Counted from the first letter of the stretch, positions 25,653-34,730 are shown. The stretch is DNA of 64,000 nt from SMWN01 sp965221455 (GCA_965221455.1 OZ244890.1:1054001-1118000); one strand, 5' to 3'. Program-made: numbers and translations. Notes: generated by a model not told the origin, from the letters alone.

Positions 25653-27098
25653 ATGAAACTTAATTGCTACATCCTTATACTATTACTGGTAAGCAGTAAT
25701 ATGGTACAGGCTACCGACTCTGTGGATTTGCCCGATATCGGTGATTCGTCAGGCAGTGTACTCTCTCCTGAATTCGAGCGTCGCCTTGGCAAGGCTTTCA
25801 TGCGCAGGGCTAGACAATTCGCTTCTATTATCAACGACCCCGAAGTGGAAGGTTATATTGAATCGATCGGCTACCAACTAGCTGCTAATAGTGACAACAA
25901 TACCCTATCATTTACATTTTTTGTCGTCGATGACCCACGTATCAATGCTTTTGCCGCGCCGGGTGGCATTATCGGCATTAACAGCGGCACCATTCTGAAC
26001 TCACGAAATGAAAGCGAACTGGCAGCGGTTATGGCTCATGAAATCGCTCACATCACACAAAGACATATGGCCAGACAATTTGAAAGGGCCGGACAACTGA
26101 ACCTGCCAGGGATGGCAGGATTACTCGGAGCAATATTAATCGGTGTCACAAATCCTGAAGCTGGCGCAGTAGCTTCAAGTATTGTGACGGGTGCCAGTGC
26201 TCAAGCCTCAATTAATTTTACCCGTGCAAATGAAGAAGAAGCGGATAGTGTCGGTATACAATTGCTTGCGCGATCCGGTTACGATCCGCAAGGTATGCCG
26301 GATTTTTTTGAACGTCTTCAAGAAAAATCAGAATATTATTCGGGCAATACGCCGGAGTTTCTAAGAACCCATCCACTGACAACCTCGCGTATCGCCGAAT
26401 CAAAAGCCAGAGCCTCAAGATATAAACCCGTCGGCCATACAAATACCGCCAGCTATGAACTGGTTCGCACCAAGATTGAAGTTCTCAGCTATAAAAATAA
26501 AAAAGAGGCTGTCGCTGTATTCGAAGACCGTTTAAACAAAACACACGCACACAATAAGAGTTCGATTCGCTACGGCTATGTCCTGGCATTGACCCACTCC
26601 GGGGCCTATAACCTGGCACACGAACAACTGCGCCTCTTGTTGGAAAATGACAGCGACAACATCGCTTATATGCTTGCCGCAGCAAATATCGAATCAGAAC
26701 AAAGAAATTACGAAGCGGCCTTCGGTATTTATCGCAGAGCCCGACAACTTTATCCTGATTACAGACCTATGGTACTAGCCTACGCCAAAACCTTGCTGGA
26801 CGCACGTCAGCCGAAACAAGCACGTGACTTGTTGTATGACTATCGGCGTCAACAAGAGCCGGGGCCAGCCTTTTATGAATTGCTCTCACAAGCAGAGGCA
26901 CAAAGTGGATCAGGGGCGAATTCAGCGATAGCCAAGGCGGAATATTTTTACCTGACTGGCAACACCAAACTGGCCATTAACCACTTAATGCATACGAAAC
27001 GCCAGGGCCAACTTGATTATTACCAGAAGGAAATCATTGCTGCGCGTATAAGCCAATTGGAATACGAACTAAAACTGGAAGAAAATCTCCAAATCTAG
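25653..27098 (+). CDS. bepA: periplasmic M48 metalloprotease with TPR domain (BepA/YfgC-like)
   Basis: A 481-residue protease and chaperone that acts on outer-membrane protein assembly, such as LptD. A signal peptide (MKLNCYILILLLVSSNMVQA) is followed by an M48 domain with the zinc motif MAHEIAHITQRH and the third ligand in NEEEADSVG. PGGIIGINSGTI precedes the active site. The C-terminal half is TPR repeats (SYELVRTKIEVLSYKNKKEA onward). soxYZ follow 27 bases later on the same strand and may share its promoter. Confidence 0.93.
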   Translation: MKLNCYILILLLVSSNMVQATDSVDLPDIGDSSGSVLSPEFERRLGKAFMRRARQFASIINDPEVEGYIESIGYQLAANSDNNTLSFTFFVVDDPRINAFAAPGGIIGINSGTILNSRNESELAAVMAHEIAHITQRHMARQFERAGQLNLPGMAGLLGAILIGVTNPEAGAVASSIVTGASAQASINFTRANEEEADSVGIQLLARSGYDPQGMPDFFERLQEKSEYYSGNTPEFLRTHPLTTSRIAESKARASRYKPVGHTNTASYELVRTKIEVLSYKNKKEAVAVFEDRLNKTHAHNKSSIRYGYVLALTHSGAYNLAHEQLRLLLENDSDNIAYMLAAANIESEQRNYEAAFGIYRRARQLYPDYRPMVLAYAKTLLDARQPKQARDLLYDYRRQQEPGPAFYELLSQAEAQSGSGANSAIAKAEYFYLTGNTKLAINHLMHTKRQGQLDYYQKEIIAARISQLEYELKLEENLQI

Positions 27099-27125
27099 AA
27101 TGAAAAAAAGACCGCCAGGTAACCA

Positions 27126-27593
27126 ATGATAATCACACGCAGAAATTTTATCTCTTCACTGTTATCCAGTGCGGCGATCATGCTTGCCGGAGCAGGTAGT
27201 TTATTGAAACCAGTGCTTACTTTCGCTGAATGGAGCATTGATGCATTTTCTGCAGAAACAGAAAAAGACGCATTGGATGCATTTTTTCCAGGACTGAAAA
27301 TAACTCCTAGTAATGCCATTACCATCGGCGTACATGACCTGATTGAGAATGGTTCAGTGGTTCCTCTCAAGATTAAAACCGACCTGCCCAATGTTGAATC
27401 AATTACCATCATGGTTGAAAAAAACCCGAACCCCATGATTGCAAATTTTAATCTGACGCCAGCATGTGCCGGTTTTATCGCGACAAGAATTAAGGTAGGA
27501 GAACCTTCAAACATCACTGCGATTGTTAAATCAGACGGCAAACTATTTAGTGCAAAAAAATTCGTGGAAGTGGTGGAAGGAGGTTGCGGCTAG
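27126..27593 (+). CDS. soxY: thiosulfate oxidation carrier protein SoxY
   Basis: A 155-residue sulfur-carrier subunit of the periplasmic Sox pathway. It has a Tat-type signal (ITRRNFISSLLSSAA), so it is probably exported folded, often together with SoxZ. It ends VVEGGCG, where the Cys carries the sulfur intermediate. The usual tail is GGCGG, so one terminal Gly is missing. The body contains ITPSNAITIGVHDLIENGS and EKNPNPMIANFNL. Its stop shares one base with the soxZ GTG. Confidence 0.92.
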   Translation: MIITRRNFISSLLSSAAIMLAGAGSLLKPVLTFAEWSIDAFSAETEKDALDAFFPGLKITPSNAITIGVHDLIENGSVVPLKIKTDLPNVESITIMVEKNPNPMIANFNLTPACAGFIATRIKVGEPSNITAIVKSDGKLFSAKKFVEVVEGGCG

Positions 27594-27910
27594 TGGCGAC
27601 CGGAATAAGGATAAGAACATCAATAAAAGGTGATCTGACAACAGTACAGGCGATTCTGAAACATCCCATGGACACGGGTAATAACCGTGATCCTGAAACT
27701 GGCAAGATGATCCCGGCTTTTTTTATCGAGACAGTCAACATATATCATAACGATAAAATAATCATGACCTGTGATTGGAGTCGCGCCGTATCGAAAAACC
27801 CATACTTATCATTTGCCTTTTCAGATGCAAAAAAAGGAGATACTCTCCGTATCAGCTGGCTGGATAGCAGGGGAAACACTGAATCAATGGAAACCATGAT
27901 ACAGCAGTAG
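27593..27910 (+). CDS. soxZ: thiosulfate oxidation carrier complex protein SoxZ
   Basis: A 105-residue partner of SoxY, forming the SoxYZ carrier. The start is taken as the GTG at 27593 (TAGTG overlap with soxY), because GGAGG lies about 10 bases before it and the family begins near this point (GIRIRTSIKGD). Conserved parts are LKHPMDTG, DPETGKMIPAFFIE and DWSRAVSKNPYLSFAF. No soxA, soxB or soxX is in the window, so the rest of the pathway must lie elsewhere. Confidence 0.92.
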   Translation: MATGIRIRTSIKGDLTTVQAILKHPMDTGNNRDPETGKMIPAFFIETVNIYHNDKIIMTCDWSRAVSKNPYLSFAFSDAKKGDTLRISWLDSRGNTESMETMIQQ

Positions 27911-28028
27911 TAAGATTATCAATGTATTTTTCAACATTTTCCTGGTGATCAATTCGGCTGCATGGGCATAAAACAACGGCGATTCGCAGGATAATTTTCT
28001 GAAGAATAAAGACTCATGGGGAAAATAG

Positions 28029-28104
28029 TGGTGGGTCGTGCGCGATTCGAACGCGCGACCATCGCATTAAAAGTGCGGTGCTCTACCAACTGAGCTAACG
28101 ACCC
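28029..28104 (-). tRNA. tRNA-Lys (anticodon TTT)
   Basis: A 76-nt cloverleaf including the encoded CCA. The acceptor stem GGGTCGT/ACGACCC is perfect, the D arm is GCTCAGTTGGTAGAGC, the anticodon loop is CTTTTAA (anticodon TTT), and the T arm is GCGCGTTCGAATCGCGC. There is one C-A mismatch at the base of the anticodon stem. Gaps of about 118 and 225 bases on either side hold nothing I recognise. Confidence 0.96.
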
Positions 28105-28329
28105 ATTTTGAAGCTGCGCCTTGAATCAGAACCTAATGAACCTGGACAAGGCGGCGATGATACCGAAGATTCCACAGATGGCAACTCAGTCTGAGTATTT
28201 TTCACAATTCACCACAAAATTAATATACGGCATATATGGACATATATATTTCCATTTTAGGACTTGATTTTATCGACACTGCACCCTATTTTCCCCGTTC
28301 AACTATTAAGAAATTTATGAGGATCTTTT

Positions 28330-28683
28330 GTGCCAATTTACGAATACCAATGCAATAACTGCGAACACAAAATGGAGGTAATCCATAAAATTGGTGACGC
28401 ACCACAAACACGATGCCCTGAATGTAACCAGGACACTCTGCGTAAGCTTGTTTCCGCTGCCGCCTTCAAGTTAACCGGGACCGGCTGGTATGAAACTGAT
28501 TTTAAGGACAAAAAGCCCGCAAAAAAAGAGAACGTGGACAAAGACAATAAAGCCGAAAAAAGTGAAAATAAAAAAGAAAATAAAGATGGTGACAAGTCTG
28601 CCGAATCCGAAACAAAGGCATCTGCGACTGAAGCAAAAGCAAGTGATACCGAAGACACTGGTAAATCAAGCGACAAGGTATGA
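28330..28683 (+). CDS. FmdB family zinc-ribbon protein
   Basis: A 117-residue protein. The N-terminal zinc ribbon has two Cys pairs (YEYQCNNCEHKMEVIHKIGD and TRCPECNQD), then LRKLVSAAAFKLTGTGWYET. The C-terminal half is a low-complexity Lys/Glu/Ala/Ser tail. It starts with GTG preceded by GAGGAT. Such genes commonly sit upstream of aspS in gammaproteobacteria. Their function is unknown. Confidence 0.87.
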   Translation: MPIYEYQCNNCEHKMEVIHKIGDAPQTRCPECNQDTLRKLVSAAAFKLTGTGWYETDFKDKKPAKKENVDKDNKAEKSENKKENKDGDKSAESETKASATEAKASDTEDTGKSSDKV

Positions 28684-29000
28684 AACGGAAGAGTAACAGC
28701 AAAAAAAAATAAATTACGCCAAAAAATCTGACTGAACCAACATACCGAGTAAATTACATCTATCACACAAATACCTAATCGTGGGATTGCGGATTTGGTC
28801 GCAATTGATCGCGCTGTCCTTGTTATTATACTGCTAATCAAATGCTTGATAGAGTCGCCCTGCTTTTCTTTTCCGCCGAAAATTCCAATTCACTGAATTT
28901 ATTTACAAAAGCAGACTAAAAACCGTAATATGCCCTGCCTTGTGTACGAGCCTTTGATTTAGAAGTAATTCAGTAAATAGACATTAGGAAAATTGTCGGT
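28684..29000. other. 317-bp leader region upstream of aspS
   Basis: No gene is visible. It contains a likely promoter (28805-28832) about 170 bases before aspS, leaving a long untranslated leader in which I see no T-box or other known element. Confidence 0.5.
28805..28832 (+). promoter_or_regulatory. candidate sigma-70 promoter of aspS
   Basis: TTGATC (28805-28810), a 16-base spacer and TATACT (28827-28832). Confidence 0.5.
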
Positions 29001-30785
29001 ATGCGTAGTCATTATTGTGGTCAATTAAGTACAGATTTACTCGATCAAAAAATCACCTTGTGCGGTTGGGTACGTCGTCGTCGAGATCATGGTGGTGTGA
29101 TCTTCATCGATCTGCGTGATCGTGAAGGCGTGGCACAGATTGTATTCGATCCAGATCGTGCAGAATCATTTGCCATTGCCGACACCGTGCGTAATGAATA
29201 CGTCTTAAAGATCACGGGCAAAGTCCGCAAACGTCCTGAAGGAACCGCTAACCCGGACTTGCCTACCGGCAAGATCGAAGTGCTGGGTTACGAAATGGAA
29301 ATTCTAAATTCCGCCAAGACACCACCTTTTCAACTGGACGATGACAACGTTCATGATGAAGTGAAACTGAAATATCGTTACGTTGATTTGCGCAGAGATG
29401 AAATGCAAAGAAACATGAAACTCCGCGCAGTGATTACCAAAGCCATGCGTTGTTTCCTCGAAAGTAACGACTTTCTGGAGATCGAAACACCAATGTTGAC
29501 ACGTGCAACTCCAGAAGGTGCGAGAGACTATCTGGTTCCGAGTCGTACGCATCCCGGCAATTTTTTTGCTCTGCCACAATCTCCACAACTGTTTAAACAA
29601 TTGCTGATGATATCTGGCATGGATCGCTATTATCAAGTCGTGCGTTGCTTCCGTGACGAAGATTTACGCGCAGACAGACAACCGGAATTTACCCAGCTTG
29701 ATATCGAGACTTCTTTCATGGATAAAGAAGACATCATGGCCATCATGGAGAAAATGATGATCTCTTTGTTCAAAGATACACTCGATATCGATCTACCTTC
29801 ACCAATCCCGTGCATTACGTATGCCGAAGCCATGCATCGTTTCGGTAGTGATCGTCCTGACTTACGTAACCCACTAGAACTGGTCGATGTTTCTGATGTC
29901 ATGGCTGAAGTTGAATTCAAGGTCTTCTCCGGCCCGGCGAAAATGGAGAATGGCCGTGTCGCGGCATTGAGATTACCCGCAGGCGGCGATCTCTCACGTA
30001 AAGATATTGAGAGTTATACAGACTTCGTCGCAAATTACGGTGCCAGGGGTCTTGCCTACATTAAAGTCAACGACATGGCTACAGGCATGAAAGGCTTGCA
30101 ATCGCCCATATTAAAATTCCTACCAGATAATGTCGTCGCCAAGATTATGCAACGCACACAGGCGGAAAATGGCGATCTTATTTTTTTCGGCGCTGATAAA
30201 ACCAGGGTGGTAAACGATTCACTCGGCGCGCTACGTAACAAACTGGCACAAGACAGAAAGCTGCATGAAAGTGAATGGCAACCTGTTTGGATCATTGACT
30301 TCCCGATGTTCGATTACAACGAAGATGAGGAAAGCTGGGATGCATTGCATCATCCGTTTACCGCACCTTGTGTAACAGACATCAACGAACTTGAAGCTAA
30401 CCCGAGAAATGTACTGTCACGAGCCTACGATCTGGTCCTGAATGGAATTGAAATCGGCGGTGGATCGATTCGTATCCACAAACCTGACATGCAAAGAGCG
30501 GTGTTAAAACTATTAGGGATCGATGCCGAGGAGGCCGAAGATAAATTTGGCTTTCTAATTAATGCGTTGGATTATGGTTGTCCTCCTCACGGCGGTATGG
30601 CCCTTGGTCTGGATCGTTTAGTCATGTTAATAGTTGGTGCAACTTCAATTCGTGACGTGATCGCATTTCCAAAAACACAAACCGCAAGTTGCCCATTGAC
30701 CGACGCGCCAACAGCCGCCTCAGTAAAACAATTACGCGATTTAGGTATCAAACCAGCAAAGCCTGCGGGGCAAAAAGGGCCTTGA
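29001..30785 (+). CDS. aspS: aspartate-tRNA ligase
   Basis: Class II synthetase that charges tRNA-Asp. The 594-residue bacterial-type enzyme has an N-terminal OB fold (GWVRRRRDHGGVIFIDLRD), motif 2 FRDEDLRADRQPEFTQLDIE and motif 3 GMALGLDRLVMLIVG. It carries the GAD insertion domain and ends PKTQTASCPLTDAPTAAS. The His in RRDHGG matches the Pseudomonas non-discriminating type, which also makes Asp-tRNA-Asn for amidation; that is inference. nadA follows after 32 bases. Confidence 0.97.
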   Translation: MRSHYCGQLSTDLLDQKITLCGWVRRRRDHGGVIFIDLRDREGVAQIVFDPDRAESFAIADTVRNEYVLKITGKVRKRPEGTANPDLPTGKIEVLGYEMEILNSAKTPPFQLDDDNVHDEVKLKYRYVDLRRDEMQRNMKLRAVITKAMRCFLESNDFLEIETPMLTRATPEGARDYLVPSRTHPGNFFALPQSPQLFKQLLMISGMDRYYQVVRCFRDEDLRADRQPEFTQLDIETSFMDKEDIMAIMEKMMISLFKDTLDIDLPSPIPCITYAEAMHRFGSDRPDLRNPLELVDVSDVMAEVEFKVFSGPAKMENGRVAALRLPAGGDLSRKDIESYTDFVANYGARGLAYIKVNDMATGMKGLQSPILKFLPDNVVAKIMQRTQAENGDLIFFGADKTRVVNDSLGALRNKLAQDRKLHESEWQPVWIIDFPMFDYNEDEESWDALHHPFTAPCVTDINELEANPRNVLSRAYDLVLNGIEIGGGSIRIHKPDMQRAVLKLLGIDAEEAEDKFGFLINALDYGCPPHGGMALGLDRLVMLIVGATSIRDVIAFPKTQTASCPLTDAPTAASVKQLRDLGIKPAKPAGQKGP

Positions 30786-30817
30786 CCAAACTCTGCGTAA
30801 GCGCAAACAAATAAGTA

Positions 30818-31894
30818 ATGACCACAAACACCTCTCCAGCAGAAATTTGCACCGTTAAACACGAAGATATTCCCGCAATAATCGCTGAAGAATATAGCGA
30901 TGCAGAATGTGATGAACTCAAGTCACGCATCAAACAATTACTGAAGGAACAAAACGCTGTCATGGTCGCGCATTATTACACCGATCCTGATCTACAACGC
31001 ATGGCGGATGCCACCGTCGGTTACGTATCTGATTCACTCGATATGGCACGTTTCGGCAATGAATCCGAGGCAGACACTCTCGTTGTATGCGGCGTTAAAT
31101 TCATGGGTGAAACCGCCAAAATATTAAATCCCGAAAAACGTATCTTGATGCCGGACATCAATGCTAACTGTTCATTGGACCTGGGTTGTCCGGTTGAAGA
31201 ATTCAGTGAATTTTGTGATCAACATCCGAATCGAACCGTCATCGTTTACGCCAATACCAGCGCCGCCGTCAAAGCACGTTCCGATTGGGTGGTCACTTCA
31301 GGCAGTGCACTGGATATCATCAATCACCTGCACGCAAAAGGTGAAAAAATCATCTGGGCTCCAGACAAATACCTCGGCCAATACATTCAGGAAAAAACCG
31401 GCGCAGATATGTTGTTATGGCGAGGCGCTTGCATTGTTCACGAAGAATTTAAAGCCGTCGAGCTCGCGGAGTTAATGAAGCAACGTCCCGATGCCAAAGT
31501 ATTAGCGCATCCAGAATCGCCCGCCTCTGTCATCGAACTTGCCGATATCGTCACGTCAACCACCGGTATTATTAAAGCCGCTGTTGAGCTGGATGCGAAA
31601 GAATTTATCGTCGCCACTGATAAAGGCATTTTCCACAAAATGCAGGAAGCCGCCCCCGATAAAATATTTATCGAGGCTCCCACCAGCGGCAAAGGCGCGA
31701 CATGTGTTAGTTGCGCCCACTGCCCCTGGATGGCGATGAACAGTCTGGGAAAATTAGTACAGTGCCTGGAAACTGGCAGCGGAGAAATCCACATTGTTCC
31801 CGAACTCGGCAGACGTGCCAAATTACCTATCCAACGTTTATTGGATTTTGCCAAGGCACAGAATCAGCAACCGCTTTTAAGTGGTGATGCATAG
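30818..31894 (+). CDS. nadA: quinolinate synthase
   Basis: A 4Fe-4S enzyme that condenses iminoaspartate with dihydroxyacetone phosphate to quinolinate in NAD synthesis. The 358-residue protein has VAHYYTDPDLQRMADATVGY at the substrate site. The three cluster Cys are likely those in NANCSLDLGC, WRGACIVHEEF and the CVSCAHCPWMAMN segment. It lies downstream of aspS on the same strand and is probably co-transcribed. Confidence 0.96.
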   Translation: MTTNTSPAEICTVKHEDIPAIIAEEYSDAECDELKSRIKQLLKEQNAVMVAHYYTDPDLQRMADATVGYVSDSLDMARFGNESEADTLVVCGVKFMGETAKILNPEKRILMPDINANCSLDLGCPVEEFSEFCDQHPNRTVIVYANTSAAVKARSDWVVTSGSALDIINHLHAKGEKIIWAPDKYLGQYIQEKTGADMLLWRGACIVHEEFKAVELAELMKQRPDAKVLAHPESPASVIELADIVTSTTGIIKAAVELDAKEFIVATDKGIFHKMQEAAPDKIFIEAPTSGKGATCVSCAHCPWMAMNSLGKLVQCLETGSGEIHIVPELGRRAKLPIQRLLDFAKAQNQQPLLSGDA

Positions 31895-31904
31895 TTTAAA
31901 ATAT

Positions 31905-31990
31905 TTTTTCGTCCTCAATATGGACATTTGAATCACGAAAGATGTTCATAAAGAGGATTTTTCAGAAAATATATATATAGAAAAATAGAC
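31905..31990 (+). repeat. outer direct repeat, left copy
   Basis: It begins TTCGTCCTCAATATGGACA and ends GAAAAATAGAC just before the first T run of the tandem array. It matches the right copy at about 32210-32295 in order and in most bases, with several substitutions and a small length difference. Confidence 0.65.
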
Positions 31991-32209
31991 TTTTTTATAT
32001 GTATTTATATAATCATGTATAAATTTCGTCGTTTTTTATATGTATTTATATAATCATGTATAAATTTCGTCGTTTTTTATATGTATTTACATAATCATGT
32101 ATAAATTTCGTCGTTTTTTATATGTATTTACATAATCATGTACAAATTTCGTCGTTTTTTATATGTATTTACATAATCATGTACAAATTTCGTCGTTTTT
32201 TATATGTAT
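31991..32209 (+). repeat. 41-bp tandem repeat array, five units plus a partial sixth
   Basis: Units start at 31991, 32032, 32073, 32114 and 32155, with a partial unit at 32196. Each begins TTTTTTATATGTATTTA, contains TAATCATGTA and ends AAATTTCGTCG. The units change stepwise: 1-2 have TTTATATAATC, 3-5 have TTTACATAATC, and 4-5 also change GTATAAA to GTACAAA. There are no unique spacers, so this is not a CRISPR array. Confidence 0.95.
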
Positions 32210-32295
32210 CTTTTTCATCCTCAATACGGATACTTAAAATCGTGGTTAAAAAACTTTTCGGAAAATATCTATAGAAAATATAGACTTTTTTATCA
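32210..32295 (+). repeat. outer direct repeat, right copy
   Basis: It begins TTTTTCATCCTCAATACGGA and ends GAAAATATAGACTTTTTTAT, 18 bases before the fic ATG. It is an imperfect copy of 31905-31990, which places the fic start region inside the repeat architecture. Confidence 0.65.
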
Positions 32296-32313
32296 AAGAA
32301 ACCGAATATCCTG

Positions 32314-33393
32314 ATGTCTGTCGAAGCAAAACTACCACCTATGCCGCCGAATATCCGCCTTGACACGGAGGCGATTCTCAAATCTCTGGTTCCAGCGCAT
32401 AGAGCCTTGGGCGAATTGAAGGGGGCGGCCACCGGTTTGCCTAATCAAGGCATTCTGATCAACACATTGTTCTTGCAGGAAGCGCTGGCCAGTTCCGAAA
32501 TTGAAAATATTGTGACGACACAAGATGAGGTCTTCAGGGTTGGTTTTGACGACACCGGATCAGTGGAAGCCAAAGAAGTGGCACGCTACCTTGACACCTT
32601 GCGACTGGGTTACGATACCTGGCGCACCAATAAGTTCATCAGTGAAAACATGATAATTGATATGTATCGCATGCTCAAACAGCGCAACGACGGTTATCGA
32701 CAGATCTCCGGCACTGTTTTGCGCAATGAACAAACGGGGGAAGACATCTATTCACCGCCGCAAAATCAACAGGATATAATCGGCTACATGCGCGACCTGG
32801 AAATTTTCATCAATAACGACTCCGACGGGCTTGACCGGCTGGTCAAAATGGCCCTCATCCATCATCAGTTTGAGAGCATCCATCCATTTCATGACGGCAA
32901 TGGTCGCATCGGTCGTATCCTGAATGTGTTGTATCTCACCCATGCCGGCTTATTGAATGCGCCTATACTCTACCTAAGCCGCGCCATAAACCACACCAAA
33001 CATGATTACTATCGCCTGTTACAAGCCGTCCGTAACGATGGGGCATGGGAAGAATGGATCATATATATGCTCAACGCCGTGGCTAGAACGGCGACTTCCA
33101 CCTTGCACCTGGTTAGCAAGATCCGCAAAGAGATGGCCACCACCAAACACCGACTTCGTTCGGAGTTGCCGAAGATTTATTCTCAGGATTTGCTTAACAA
33201 TCTGTTTCGCCATCCCTGCACACGCATTGAATATCTTGATCGCGAATTGAAAAAGAGCCGCCAGACAGCGAGATCCTATCTGAAACAACTGGCAGAACGG
33301 GGTTTTGTCGAAGAAATGAAAACCGGTCGCAACAACTATTACGTTAACAGACCTCTGGTAGACTTGTTACTTGATGTCGGCGACAACGATTAA
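32314..33393 (+). CDS. Fic domain protein (AMP transferase) with N-terminal inhibitory motif
   Basis: A 359-residue Fic protein. The catalytic motif HPFHDGNGRIGR is at residues 190-201. An N-terminal inhibitory motif, SSEIEN (S60-x3-E64-N65), makes it a class II, self-inhibited enzyme. The flap region EDIYSPPQ precedes the Fic core, and the C-terminus has a winged-helix-like part (YLDRELKKSRQTARSYLKQL). The layout matches solitary Fic proteins such as that of Shewanella. It probably AMPylates target proteins or itself; the target is unknown. No antitoxin gene adjoins it, consistent with built-in inhibition. A 41-bp repeat array precedes it. Confidence 0.92.
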   Translation: MSVEAKLPPMPPNIRLDTEAILKSLVPAHRALGELKGAATGLPNQGILINTLFLQEALASSEIENIVTTQDEVFRVGFDDTGSVEAKEVARYLDTLRLGYDTWRTNKFISENMIIDMYRMLKQRNDGYRQISGTVLRNEQTGEDIYSPPQNQQDIIGYMRDLEIFINNDSDGLDRLVKMALIHHQFESIHPFHDGNGRIGRILNVLYLTHAGLLNAPILYLSRAINHTKHDYYRLLQAVRNDGAWEEWIIYMLNAVARTATSTLHLVSKIRKEMATTKHRLRSELPKIYSQDLLNNLFRHPCTRIEYLDRELKKSRQTARSYLKQLAERGFVEEMKTGRNNYYVNRPLVDLLLDVGDND

Positions 33394-33473
33394 TTGTGTT
33401 TGCAGACGAAAGCAGTTGCAAATGTTTAAATCCTTTATCAAATTCACACCCGTGAAAACCATGGAAAAAATTT

Positions 33474-34220
33474 ATGGCAGGGCATAGCAAGTGGGCAAAT
33501 ATCCAACACCGCAAAGGCAGACAGGACGCTAAACGCGGTAAGATTTTCACCAGACTAATCCGCGAAATCACTATCGCCGCAAAATTGGGTGGCGGTGATC
33601 CGAATGCCAATCCCAGACTACGTACGGCAATTGATAACGCCAAATCACAAAGTCTGCCGAAAGACACGATTGAGAAGGCAGTCAATCGTGGCTCCGGTAA
33701 TATTGAAGGTGATGATGTTGAAGAAATTCGCTACGAAGGGTATGGGCCTGGCGGTGTCGCCGTGCTTGTCGATACCATGACTGACAACAAAAACCGTACC
33801 GTTGCTGAAATCCGCCATGCTTTTTCAAAATACAGCGGTAATTTAGGTACCGATGGCTCTGTTGCGTATCTGTTTTCCAAAACTGGTTTAATATCCTACC
33901 CCACAGGTAGTGATGAAGATGCCATTATGGAAGCCGCACTGGAAAATGGCGCAGAAGATGTCATCAGCAATGACGACAGCTCAATTGATGTGCTCACTGA
34001 ACCCGATAACTTTATGGACGTAAAAGAAGCATTGGTCGCCGCCGGACTTGAACCGGAAAATGCGGAAGTGATCATGCGTGCTTCAAACTCTGCAACATTA
34101 AATCTTAAAAATGCACAGACGATGTTAAACCTGCTTAATCTACTGGAAGAACTGGATGACGTGCAACAAGTTTATTCGAATGCGGATATCCCTGATGATG
34201 TCATGGCGCAATTAGAGTAA
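33474..34220 (+). CDS. yebC: YebC/PmpR family protein
   Basis: A 248-residue YebC family protein beginning MAGHSKWANIQHRKGRQDAK, with YEGYGPGGVAVLVDTMTDNK and SDEDAIMEAALENGAEDV. Members bind DNA as regulators, and YebC-type proteins have also been tied to translation of proline-rich stretches; the role here is not settled. The stop is immediately followed by the ruvC ATG, the standard yebC-ruvC-ruvA order. Confidence 0.96.
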   Translation: MAGHSKWANIQHRKGRQDAKRGKIFTRLIREITIAAKLGGGDPNANPRLRTAIDNAKSQSLPKDTIEKAVNRGSGNIEGDDVEEIRYEGYGPGGVAVLVDTMTDNKNRTVAEIRHAFSKYSGNLGTDGSVAYLFSKTGLISYPTGSDEDAIMEAALENGAEDVISNDDSSIDVLTEPDNFMDVKEALVAAGLEPENAEVIMRASNSATLNLKNAQTMLNLLNLLEELDDVQQVYSNADIPDDVMAQLE

Positions 34221-34730
34221 ATGACCCGGATTTTAGGTATAGATCCTGGCTCTCGTTTCACAGGATTCGGAGTAATTGATATTGAGGGAAATCATGCTAA
34301 ACATGTGGTTAATGGCTGCATCCGGATTAAAGGTGAAACCCTGGCTGACAGGTTACTCCAAATATTCACAGAGATTGATGAAGCCATTACGGCCTATGGT
34401 CCCGAAGAAGTCGCTATTGAAAAAATATTCATGCACAAGAATGCAGACTCAGCATTAAAGCTCGGCCAGGCTCGGGGCGTTGCTATAGCCGTCTGTGCTA
34501 CAAGACATCTGGAAGTTTTTGAATACACCGCCAATCAAGTGAAACAAGCGACCGTCGGCAAAGGTCATGCAAAAAAAGAACAGGTACAACATATGATAAA
34601 AATTCTGCTTTGCCTGCGAGAAGATCTGCAGGAAGATGCAGCAGATGCTTTAGCGATCGCTCTGTGCCATGGTCATTCCAGAAACACTTTGATGCGCATC
34701 CAGGGTGTCAGGCAACAACATAACACGTAA
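34221..34730 (+). CDS. ruvC: Holliday junction resolvase RuvC
   Basis: Homodimeric endonuclease that resolves Holliday junctions after RuvAB branch migration. The four acidic catalytic residues are visible in GIDPGSRFTGFG, VAIEKIFM and DAADALAIALCH. The 169-residue length is normal. It starts directly at the yebC stop; ruvA follows after 20 bases. Confidence 0.97.
   Translation: MTRILGIDPGSRFTGFGVIDIEGNHAKHVVNGCIRIKGETLADRLLQIFTEIDEAITAYGPEEVAIEKIFMHKNADSALKLGQARGVAIAVCATRHLEVFEYTANQVKQATVGKGHAKKEQVQHMIKILLCLREDLQEDAADALAIALCHGHSRNTLMRIQGVRQQHNT

Larger units (their letters stand above)
31895..32313. other. 419-bp AT-rich repeat region between nadA and fic
   Basis: Almost the whole gap is repeated DNA: an outer pair of imperfect direct repeats (about 31905-31990 and 32210-32295) flanks five 41-bp tandem units. 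No gene is present. It forms the upstream region of the fic gene. Confidence 0.8.

Noticed and set aside
28338..28841. Minus-strand 167-residue frame over the FmdB-type gene
   Set aside because: It is the complement of the Lys/Glu/Ala tail and has no motifs.
31991..32209. Possible CRISPR array from the regular 41-bp repeats
   Set aside because: The units are head-to-tail with no unique spacers, and no cas gene is near.
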